64,000 nucleotides of DNA from Macrosoma leucophasiata. Taxonomy: Eukaryota > Arthropoda > Insecta > Lepidoptera > Hedylidae. The stretch spans positions 22,708,001 through 22,772,000 of the forward strand of contig JAWQUS010000007.1 in assembly GCA_036365455.1 (NCBI GenBank), written 5' to 3'. This document shows, one piece after another, positions 1 through 8,288 of the stretch; positions within the stretch are counted from its first letter, which is position 1; every line of letters begins with the position of its first letter. Below the pieces are notes generated by a model. The model was not told the origin of the DNA, made no database searches, and saw nothing but the letters and a program-made list of their open reading frames with translations. A program made the position numbers and the translations under genes.

Positions 1-1
1 A

Positions 2-76
2 ACTTTTGTTATGCGTGATCGCATCAAAAATGAGGAACAAGCTTATCATGAAAAGCAGTATTTGTATACTCTTTGA
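2..76 (+). CDS. C-terminal end of an unidentified gene (partial)
   Basis: The second reading frame is open from the window edge to a TGA at 74-76. It encodes 24 residues rich in charged and polar side chains (TFVMRDRIKNEEQ then AYHEKQYLYTL). A canonical AATAAA lies 101 bp after the stop. This is what the last coding exon of a plus-strand gene would look like, but 24 codons without a stop is weak evidence. I do not recognise the family. Confidence 0.35.
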   Translation, partial: TFVMRDRIKNEEQAYHEKQYLYTL

Positions 77-176
77 TGAAAAGTAACTGAAAAAGCCTAG
101 CGAATTGGTCAAATGACAGTGTAATGTAAGTTCATTTGCCTCTGTGTGTTATTTATTATTCCTGTTTTCAAAATCC

Positions 177-182
177 AATAAA
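177..182 (+). terminator. Poly(A) signal AATAAA for the left-edge gene
   Basis: AATAAA lies about 100 bp downstream of the TGA at 74-76. It is the right distance for the 3' end of the putative left-edge transcript. It depends on that gene being real. Confidence 0.3.
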
Positions 183-587
183 GGCAAGGAATCTCTAACA
201 AAAAAAATACCTCAAATCATAAGCGATTTAATAAATTCCATACAAGTATCATGCCATACTAAAATATACAACATTATCTATGTTGCAAAAAAAAGCACCC
301 AAGACCTCCTGCAACTTATCTATACAAATATAAATAAAATTGGAGTGTCTGTTTGTAATATTAAAATAACCGCTTTTTACTAAATGCATATGTACGATAC
401 ATATACCAAAACAATATTTTTTACATTTTTTGTCTGTCTGTCTGTCTGTTTGGCGGGGCTAATCTTGGGAACGGCTGGACCGATTTTGACGGGACTTGCA
501 CTGGCAGATAGCTGATGTAATAAGGAGTAACTTAGGCTACTTTTATCTCCATACATACATACATACCTACATACAAATAAGTAGAAT

Positions 588-1073
588 AGGGATGAAGACT
601 ATTTTTTTTAATTGTAATTTCAAAAAGTATAGGAAAAATAAATAAATATTGTCTTTGAAACGTCTACTTAATAGCTAATAATTTTAAAGATATACCGATT
701 CAAAACGTTGCGAGTTGTGAAACGACTCAAAACGGCTCATACAAAATGATACTCTATTCTGACGTCATGTTAGAGTTAAAACTTGTGAATTGGATGGTGA
801 AATCAAAACATTTTAAAATATCTTCGTCAATACTGCGTTTTTGTAAAAACATTCTTATTAAAATTTGTTGGACATCGTTTATAGAATGTAAAAGTGAAAT
901 TATTTTTAATTTAAACTTAACTTTCATGTTCACGAATTTTCGACACTTTTAAGTTCTTCTATCTCATACGATTCAAATCGAATTTTCATAATTTTTGTAT
1001 CATTATATCTCATTTGCAAGTCGCTTATAAGTGATATGATACAAAGTAGTTGATTCATACCTAGTCATCATCC
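588..1073. mobile_element. Non-autonomous insertion in the minisatellite
   Basis: The repeat unit is interrupted between GTAGAA and TTGGAGTG. The insert starts TAGGGATGAAGACTA and ends TAGTCATCATCCCTA, an imperfect terminal inverted repeat of about 15 bp. The interior is AT-rich with no coding potential. It is probably a MITE; the superfamily is not recognised. Confidence 0.45.
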
Positions 1074-1310
1074 CTATTGGAGTGTATCCGACTTTGACGG
1101 GACTTCCACGGGTAGGTAGCTGATGTAATAAGGAGTAACTTAGGCTACTTTTATCTCCATACATCCATACATACATACATACCTACATACAAATAAGTAG
1201 AATTGGAGTGTATCCGACTTTGACGGGACTTCCACGGGTAGGTAGCTGATGTAATAAGGCGTTACATAGGCTACTTTAATCTCCATACATCCATACATAC
1301 ATACATAATA

Positions 1311-1660
1311 ATGGCAACCCATTATACGCCCCACTGCTGGGCACGAGTCTCTCCCCTTTTTGGGGGGAGGCCTGGAGCTTACGCCACCACGCTGCTCCAA
1401 TGCGGATTGGTGGAGGTGGGTTGGTTAGTGGCCAACCCGCTGTCGAATGTTTTCAAACCGCCCATAAGGCCTCCGACAAGGTTTAACGACTGCTATCCAT
1501 CGATAGCAACCGGGACCGACGGCTTAACGTGCCCTCCGAAGCACGGAAACGCGCATTTAATTTGCCACTAGCGGTCACCCATCACACTACCCGACCGCGC
1601 CCGTAGTGCTTAACCGAGTAGATCGTTTACGATCTACACCAGCCGCTGGGCCATGCGCGC
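1311..1660 (+). repeat. Interspersed repeat, also present at 57690-58010
   Basis: This GC-rich 350-bp block (including CGGGACCGACGGCTTAACGT) recurs at 57690-58010 with the same orientation and high similarity, and both copies start after a TAA/TAATAA run. The copies carry overlapping ORFs that share no frame integrity. It is inserted in the tetranucleotide part of the minisatellite. It is probably a LINE 3' fragment; I cannot name the family. Confidence 0.55.
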
Positions 1661-2194
1661 TACATACATACAAATAAGTAGAATTGGAGTGTATCCGACT
1701 TTGACGGGACTTCCACGGATAGGTAGCTGATGTAATAAGGAGTTACTTAGGCTACTTTTATCTCCATACATACATACAAATAAATAGAGGAGTATCTCCG
1801 ATTTTGACGGGACTTTGACTGGCAGATAGCTGCTGTGATAAGGAGTAACTTAGGCTACTTTTATCTCCATACATCCATACATACATACATACCTACATAA
1901 AAATAAGTAGAATTGGAGTATATCCGACTTTGACGGGACTTCCACGGGTAGGTGATGTAATAAAGAGTAACTTAGGCTACTTTTATCTCCATACATCCAT
2001 ACATACCTACGTACAAATAAATAAAATTTTAGTGTCGATTTTGACGGGACTTTCACTGTCAAATAGCTGATGTCATAAGGAGTAACTTAGGCTACTTTCA
2101 TACTAGATGCGCCTAGGACTTCGTCCGGGTAGATACTGAACAATCATATTTTTTCTCACGTGGACGAAGTCGCGGGCACAGCTAGTTACATAAT

Positions 2195-2505
2195 ATAAAA
2201 TAAGGTTTTTTTTGTAATCTTATGCTAATGGTAAGTTTATTCTACATTCTCATTTACATTTTACTCAGTTGAGCTCAGCTTCACGAATTCTAGGAGGTAC
2301 TTACTTATTACATAATATAATTTTTTTTTTTTTATTCTTATGCTAATTATAAGCTTATTCTACATTCTCATTTACATTTCACTCAGTTGAACTCAGCTTC
2401 ACGAATTCTAGTAGGTACTTATTACATAACATAAAATGTTTTTTTTATTCTTATGCTAATTATAAGCTTATTCTACATTCTCATTTACGAAGCTTAACAA
2501 TATAA
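2195..2505. repeat. Tandem repeat, period about 125 bp, about 2.4 copies
   Basis: Three successive units contain CTTATGCTAATTATAAGC, a TTCTACATTCTCATTTAC block and CAGCTTCACGAATTCTAG, each preceded by an ACATAA..T-run. Units begin near 2215, 2335 and 2445. The third is cut short at about 2490 and resumes with CAGCTTCACGAATTCTGG near 2517. Confidence 0.7.
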
Positions 2506-4153
2506 GCGAATTTATTAGCTTCACGAATTCTGGCACGAAAGCACGAAGGTTATGTATTCCCCGCCGAGGCATTTTACGTCGGTACAGTCCGCAAAACTTA
2601 AACGCAACTAAGTTGTCTGCGTAAACATTGCGCCAGTCTCTTAGCTCTCTACAACATCACAGATGTGATAGAGAACGAGTTTTAATATGGGCCACTCGAG
2701 AGCGAGCTATTGCCAAAGGAGAATGACCAAAAGCCGGCCTGATTGCGTCTTAACAACTTGTATGTAGAAAATTGTTTTTTACATTTAGATTTCACACACA
2801 TTTTTTTCACGTTAAAACGAATGGGGATTTACAAGTTATTTTTTAAAAGTTAATAAATTATTTTGTAGTGAACTGCCAATCACAGACCAATAACCAAGCT
2901 GCCAATGTCAACACCATTGCATCATTTAATTTTTTGCATTCGACACTGGTCATTTACGACCTTTATGACTTTGTTGAAATAAAATCGATTTCAATCATCG
3001 ATTGCCTTATGATCGATATTCAACGGAATAGATTATTCATGTTTACTATTTGTCTTGTATAATGACTAAGTATCGAGTGCATACAATTTGTACAGTACCT
3101 TAATTTTGACTTAGCTCAGATACGTCATATAAATGTCTCACTTTTTACTATCATGAAGCGGCAAATAGAAAAACAGTTTACATTGATGGTAAGTGAATTT
3201 ATAGCACAAAAATACCCACATGAAAACCTGATATTTATGTATTAATTGTTAAGTATTTAATGTTTGTCTGGTAGGCGTCATGATACCTGGAGAAGAATCA
3301 TGACTATGCCATGGGGCTAAACTATAATACTGAATGTAAGTAAAACAGCTAAGATGCCACACAGTACTTTAAAATAGTCTTCGCTTATTTTAGTAACCTC
3401 TGGCAGGTACACCATTACAAAACTTAACCTCAAAATAACCAAAAGTTCGTAATGCAGTTTTTTAAAAACTCCTATTGTTACCTTTTTTTCTTTTTTGCGC
3501 ACGCATTACTTACGATATTGTCTATATTTTGCGAGTAATCCCGTCGAGACGCAAGAAGGACGAACTCTCGTACAAAATTGGTCAATCTCCTTTGCCCCTT
3601 CCCGTATTCCTTCCCTTGCAATTTACTTCACGGACACATTTAAGATTTACGCGACCTATACGAAATACGGCGATAGGAAAGACCGGATTTGGGGAACGGG
3701 ACTCCAAAAGTCCCGACGTCTCCACCAGCAGGTCCCCTCCACTTATAATAATTGTTCTTTTAAGCCAAAAAACGGACCCGCTGGATGCACGTCGCTTCCG
3801 ATCGGTCGGCATGGAGGTAATTGGGATTTTGAAAATAAAAAACGTATTGACTTTTTTTTATGTTTTTCAAAACTTCGTTATTAATTATATTGATGTGTCA
3901 TGCGAAAAACTGGAAGAAAATTTTATTTCAATCAATTATACGCAATTAAAAGTTGATAAAATTTAAATAAAAATCACGTGACTATGAACGCGCCACGATT
4001 CGTCACCCCTAATTGTGACGTCATAATGTTATAGCTGTTCAAGAATAGTACAGCGTTTACGGCAATTACCTACATGTGACTTGACAATAACGTGGCAAAT
4101 TAATTGCTAAAAAATTTGTTAGTTGATTCAGTGTAGCTATGTGTGACAAATAA
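2506..4153. other. No gene recognised
   Basis: 2520-2760 is richer in G+C than its surroundings but has no coherent ORF, tRNA or snRNA that I can identify. 3475-3880 is open in two plus frames and one minus frame at once, which usually marks compositional bias rather than a gene. A potential donor follows ATG-led codons at 3153-3188, but no compatible downstream exon was found. Confidence 0.4.
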
Positions 4154-4388
4154 TTTATAAAATCAAAGTCTGATAATATTCCTGATGTTGATATATTTAT
4201 GATAACCAATTTTTTGACAAATGATGTGCGGTTCAATTCTGTTGAAGTTCGAGGTGCCAAGGCATCAAGGTAAGCCCGTTAAAAAATAATAATATAAATA
4301 GAAATATTTAAATATTTATTTTACACTATAAATATTTGTTTCATAAATTGTAGAGCATCGCGTGAGAGTTACGGCGACAAAGCTATAG
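4154..4388 (+). pseudogene. Two-exon fragment resembling a SWIM/YqaJ-type insect protein
   Basis: Codons 4154-4269 encode a peptide including DIFMITNFLTNDVRFNSVEV and RGAKASR. A GTAAGC donor at 4270 and a TTGTAG acceptor before 4354 join it to ASRESYGDKAIG (4354-4388), followed by a GTAGGT donor. The 84-bp intron has proper borders and the junction keeps frame. The motif resembles the segment before the SWIM zinc finger in widespread insect proteins that often also carry THAP and YqaJ-like domains; this is recognition from memory. The frame is closed by TAA just upstream, and no further exons were found, so it is either a relic or isolated exons. Confidence 0.4.
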
Positions 4389-4533
4389 GTAGGTACTATA
4401 GGTTCAACTTTGTCGTAAAAATAATATTTGTATCCTCAAAGGACGGGTTTGTCCAGAACGTCGAGTTCGAAGCAAAGCTTATTCAGTTACTTTAATTATT
4501 AATGAAAAGTAAAAAAAAAATCGATTTTGTTTT

Positions 4534-4677
4534 TAGATTATCACGGTGCACTGCTTGAAACCATTTATTTCGACATTTTTCATCTTGGGGCACATTTAAA
4601 AACATTTTACCAGGAGTTGTTTTTGTAGTATTCGTACTTATTGGTACAAAACAAAAACGATAACTTCTAAGATTCGC
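4534..4677 (-). pseudogene. THAP-type zinc-finger fragment
   Basis: The minus-strand frame from 4785 to 4492 contains a stretch with the middle part of a THAP domain: a TTPGKMFLNVPQDEKCRNKW block followed by FQAVHRDN. This corresponds to the KTP..F..P......R..W core of THAP fingers. The leading Cys pair of a C2CH finger is not complete (one Cys at RFCFVP), and no neighbouring exons were found. THAP domains occur in P-element-type transposases and in domesticated proteins. Most likely a decayed copy. Confidence 0.45.
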
Positions 4678-4976
4678 TATTTTCAATATAAATTTGTGTT
4701 TTTTTAACAATGTCAACAGAATTAAATAGATCAAAACACTGTACGTATTGTCTCTGTATCTACTGCTATGAGTGAAAACTAACATTATGACGTCACATGC
4801 ACTCGGGTTTATTCGGGAGCTGTCGGCGTGTCTTCGGTACTGGATTCAAAAACTTATTTTTATTTTGATATAACTGTTGAATTATTGCAAAAAAATAATT
4901 AAAAAACAGTTTTGATATAAAACTTATACATGATCTTTCCATTTATCGTAAAAAATTTTTTTTTTCAAAAACCCTA

Positions 4977-5035
4977 TTGAGGAGGCCTATGTTCAGCAGT
5001 GGACGTCCTATGGCTGATATGATGATGATGATGAA
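4977..5035 (+). repeat. RTE-type LINE 3' end with ATG-repeat tail
   Basis: TTGAGGAGGCCTATGTTCAG..GTGG..GATATGATGATGATG is the C-terminal codons plus trinucleotide tail of the LINE family that is longest at 41080-42735. Only the last 60 bp are present. Confidence 0.6.
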
Positions 5036-5258
5036 GCAAAAAAATAATAAAGAGCCTCCTAAAGTGAACTCCTTCGTTGCTCCAAGACCTCAAGAAAATT
5101 GGACGTTCATATATTCGGCCCTGGCGATGGAAGCTACTCAAGCTGTGTTAAAATCGGCAGCAAGAAGAGAGGGAGTGCCAAAAAGACACGTGAACTGTGA
5201 AAGATGAAATTTGTAAGAAAATAAATGAATGATGAGTGTACCTGTATGTGTGGCTCCC

Positions 5259-5298
5259 ACACAAAACTGCGAATTCGCATCGCATCGCAGTTTTGTGT
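5259..5298. repeat. 14-bp-arm inverted repeat
   Basis: ACACAAAACTGCGA at 5259-5272 is perfectly inverted at 5285-5298, leaving a 12-nt loop. It is a small hairpin of unknown meaning. Confidence 0.6.
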
Positions 5299-5464
5299 AA
5301 CCGCCCTTACGTTGAGCAACGAGACGATATCCCCCACGAACAATAAGAAATCAATTGTCATATTTTACTCGCTGTCTGATTATTAAGATGCTTTGCGTGT
5401 AACGAAGACTAACCGAAAGGGCGTTGAAGATCTGCCTCCTATTTGGTTAATACGGTGGTAGGTC

Positions 5465-5810
5465 TGTGTCTTTTTTTTTTAATTTAATGGCATCGTTTGT
5501 TATGCATATTGCCAGTGTCAAGTAAAACGATATTTCGTATTCTTAATAAGCTACGTAAAAGTCATAGTCAGTCAGTCAATTTCTCAGTCCGTCAGTCAGA
5601 GTCACAATACCAAATTCGAGTAAAGCGATGGCTACTTTACCAGAACATTTACCATGAAGTTTTGGAGGCAACCCGAAAGAACGTGTTTTCGCACTGTAAT
5701 AAGCCTATATCAAACAAAATGCCGCCAACTTTATTTAATATAACTCGAAAATACACCAAGAAAATGAAATAAAATAAGAGCACCAAATGCATTTTTCAAG
5801 GTTCCCGCCA
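5465..5810 (-). mobile_element. FamB retroposon copy
   Basis: Matches the copies at 38757-39167 (same orientation) and 44701-45078 (opposite). The T-run at the left is the poly(A) tail of a minus-strand element; the other end is GGTTCCCGCCAAAA. The 91-residue ORF through it is not conserved as an ORF in the other copies. Confidence 0.65.
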
Positions 5811-5904
5811 AAACTCATATGTGTCGTTCTGTCCTCTCGTTTAGTCTCTGGTGATCTCATCTGATGTTCATTTGGAACAGTCGTAAGACATGGCTTATTA
5901 TTAT

Positions 5905-6095
5905 TTACTAGGTTTTGCCGGCGACTTCGTTCGCGTATATTTTTAATCGTTACAAATTGTAACTTGTATGTTAATTCAATGTACAACCTATATGACGGTA
6001 AAGTTCGATCAAAATCGGTATAGTAGTTTTTTCGTGAACAGCCATACTAACTTTTCACATTTACTCGTATAATATTAGCACGATATTTTATGGTC
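5905..6095 (+). repeat. FamC-like retroposon tail
   Basis: TTTTGCCGGCGACTTCGTTCG is followed by GATCAAAATCGGTATAGTAG and ends near ATAATATTAGCACG. It has the same layout as the copies at 16434-16620 and 32271-32440. Confidence 0.5.
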
Positions 6096-6239
6096 AGTAG
6101 GTACATTCTTTGTTAACACTGTATGTAAAAGTTGTGCTATTATTTCTAAGTATTGTTTTTTTTTGTACGGACCTTTTTAGGTTTATTTTGTGTATTTTTC
6201 AATTTATATTGATTACTAAGTAATAAATATTGAGGTTTA

Positions 6240-6650
6240 GATAGGTATTGGTATAATATAGGGCATTCCTCAGGACTGTTTCAATAAAAAATAAAACTAT
6301 TATATTCTAAATTCTCAACATGCCGGGCCATCCTTTCCACCTGTAGCGTCACATTATTTAGTGCTATAATATAAACATCCGGACGCCACAAGCTTAGCGG
6401 TGGCTCGTCAGTTGTCCCATAACCTTAGAGCAGCGCATACGCACCTCAACCCCCCTAAAGTAACCGCAAATATGTAACAGTGTAAATTCCGCATTATATG
6501 GTGATCACCAACAATGGACTACTCATTATCCATCCCCTACAACCTGAACACGCAGAACCTTCTATATTGGCAACTATACAAGAATCCACCGCAAAATTGG
6601 TGACCCCGACGTGATTTGAACACGCAACCTTCTGATCTGGAGTCAAAACC
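6240..6650 (+). mobile_element. LTR-retrotransposon relic with tRNA-Trp-like primer-binding site
   Basis: TGGTGACCCCGACGTGATTT at about 6598-6617 is the form expected for a primer-binding site. It continues to about 6645 as an antisense match to the 3' half of tRNA-Trp (T arm, then an anticodon arm with CTGGAGTC). The roughly 350 bp upstream, with CAATAAAAAATAAA near 6280, may be LTR remains. No gag or pol ORF follows. Confidence 0.45.
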
Positions 6651-6859
6651 AACACCTAACTGGAACATGGTAGCGTTGAACACTACTATTTAGCAAAGGT
6701 AGGCCCAGTGCTGGATAAAGCCGGAGCGGGGCCCCTAGCAAATGTGGCCATAGGGCCCTAGAGTTACATTGCCTACTGAAATTTAGGATGTAAAAACGAG
6801 TAAAACTTAACATTTACGAAAAGGAATCGAAAACCATATTAGGGGATTCCCCGTGTAGG

Positions 6860-7024
6860 TATTGTGGTATTGCCAACTTGCAACATAATAATATAGGTAC
6901 CTATATAATTACAGAGAATAGCTAAGGTGTTTTACATATTTTACGTATTTGTGTTTTTTTTTTTGGGCACAGCCAAGGCTCGGTGCCCGTAGAATTTGCT
7001 GCCTCCTGCTATATGGCTAATCCG
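6860..7024 (+). repeat. Interspersed repeat, second copy at 8890-9130
   Basis: AGGGGATTCCC, TTGTGGTATTGCCAACTTGC, the T9-GGGCACAG block and GCTGCCTCCTGCTATATGGC occur in the same order at 8890-9130. Non-coding. Family not recognised. Confidence 0.6.
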
Positions 7025-7540
7025 GCACTGGGTAGATCAGGGGTGCTACCGCCTATCTGTATTGCTGCTGACATTGTCATTGCTGTCAAATTTTCATGTC
7101 GATTTGTAGCTCCTTTAAAAGTAGTATTGATATTCTGATTGATATTCTCGTTTTCGTAGGTGATAAACAAGCGATAATGGTAGATTATTTCGATTGTTAT
7201 TAACTTCTTTAAATTGTTCGATTCGATACGTTTTAGTGTTAATATGTGACGCACTAGTAATATACAGATAGCATTAGTTTTGTTTTATTTACATAGGTAC
7301 TATCCCAAGCGTAGGCTGTATCGCCGCCATCTTGAACATGGTTGAAAATGATAAAATCAATGTGGTTGTAACTCTAAAATATATTCAGGAATAAATTAAT
7401 TGTATTTTTTTCGGATTCTTCTTTAATTTACCCATTTTTTGAGGTAGTGTACGAACCAGAGCCAAGCTCGCAACATCTCCTTTGTCAGCATTGACAATGA
7501 CGACAGCAATGTCGATAGGCGGTCGCACCCCTGGTAATGC
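7025..7540. mobile_element. MITE interrupted by a second MITE
   Basis: The left end (AGGGGTGCTACCGCCTATCT) and right end (AGGCGGTCGCACCCCT) are inverted, as are the following TCATTGTCATTGCTGTCAAA-type blocks. An uninterrupted relative is at 32950-33190. The extra length is due to a copy of the 17259-17733 family inserted at about 7290-7490. Confidence 0.6.
7290..7490 (+). mobile_element. 3' half of the AAGGAGATGTTGC MITE
   Basis: Similar throughout to 17545-17733: GGCTGTATCGCCGCC, GAACATGGTT, TTTACCCATTTTTTGAGG and the terminal GCTCGCAACATCTCCTTT. It sits inside the MITE at 7025-7540. Confidence 0.6.
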
Positions 7541-7857
7541 GGTGGTACCTACGCCCTCGAGCTCCATGATTTGAAATCTACCACCAGTGACGTGAATAAG
7601 TTTTTTAATAAAAGTTTTTATCATGGATGTGTTTTTTGAAGAGATGATGGTATAATACATACACCTCTAACATGGAAGAGTGATTGCGGAAAAAGAAACG
7701 GAAGAATTGCAGTTAACTTTGAACTCGATCGAAATAGTTACAAAGAAAAACTCACACTAGACAAACTAAAGAATTTCATGAAGTGTGCGTATAAGAATAC
7801 AGTTTTTATAGTTCCGTAGTAAACAAGGAACTCTAAAAATACATGACAAATATAGTC

Positions 7858-7935
7858 CCCGACCCGGGAATCGAACCCAGGACCCCTAGGCGTAGCAGGC
7901 CATTACGCCTGCTACCACTACGCTACTGAGGCAGT
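7858..7935 (-). repeat. tRNA-like head of a SINE
   Basis: On the minus strand, TAGCGTAGTGGTAGCAG (A box) and GGTTCGATTCC (B box) sit 40 bp apart in an about 75-nt tRNA-like unit. The head is close to that of SINE-1 (10071). The anticodon arm is imperfect, so I call it a SINE head rather than a tRNA gene. Confidence 0.55.
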
Positions 7936-8023
7936 TCAATTTTTATAATTCTCCATTATAATTTTTATAATTTCTAATTTGACATGTATATTATTATATC
8001 AATTGTTGTTCGTTTTGATTTTT

Positions 8024-8029
8024 TTTATT
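8024..8029 (-). terminator. Candidate caspase poly(A) signal
   Basis: AATAAA on the minus strand, 260 bp beyond the caspase stop codon at 8289-8291. The intervening 3' UTR contains a LINE remnant at 8182-8235. Confidence 0.4.
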
Positions 8030-8181
8030 AGTGTTTGACGTATCATAACTAAATGAATTTCTGATTCTGAATGAGAATGAAGGAAGATCAAGGCCGACCT
8101 TGACGAAATAGATCAGCTGCAGAAGCCAAGTCATCGAAATCAGTGTGCATGTATGAAAAAAGTGTTTAGCATAGAAGAAAG

Positions 8182-8235
8182 ATGGGAGTAATGCAAAGAC
8201 AAAATGTTTGGCGCTCCACGCTCTCTGTCTACCCC
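8182..8235 (+). repeat. LINE 3'-end fragment
   Basis: TTTGGCGCTCCACGCTCTCT..CTACCCCATTAGGG matches the 3' end of the reverse-transcriptase copies at 12080-12815 and 16625-17005. A second fragment, at 8537-8585, is an RTE 3' end (GGGGAGGCTTTTGTCCAACA), inside caspase intron 6. Confidence 0.55.
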
Positions 8236-8288
8236 ATTAGGGTGAAAAATCACGTGAATTCACACATAATATTATTATATGTTCTCTA

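Larger units (their letters stand above)
430..2190 (-). repeat. FamC retroposon whose middle has expanded into a minisatellite
   Basis: Read on the minus strand, the copy starts at 2190 with the FamC signature (CTAGCTGTGCCCGCGACTTC) and ends near 430 in a TCTG-type tetranucleotide run. Between them a unit of roughly 115-125 bp is repeated: a TACA/TCCA-rich run, then a segment with TAGGTAGCTGATGTAATAAG and TTTGACGGGACTTCCAC. Units can be followed near 430-590, 1075-1200, 1201-1310, 1675-1790, 1790-1910, 1911-2020 and 2020-2100. The array is broken by insertions at 588-1073 and 1311-1660. The minus-strand ORFs here are translations of the repeat, not genes. Confidence 0.65.

Noticed and set aside
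144..383. 79-residue plus-strand ORF at the left edge
   Set aside because: AT-rich, no recognisable domain, and it overlaps the poly(A) signal of the left-edge gene.
2520..2560. GAATTCTGGCACGA resembling a cDNA-library adaptor
   Set aside because: The same GAATTCTAG context recurs in the neighbouring genomic tandem repeat, so it is genomic and the similarity is chance.
3153..3188. Possible first coding exon (MKRQIEKQFTLM then GTAAGT)
   Set aside because: The next acceptor leads into an immediate in-frame stop, and no continuing exon was found.
3475..3966. 163-residue plus-strand ORF
   Set aside because: The other plus frame and the minus strand are also open here, composition is biased, and no domain or splice support is visible.
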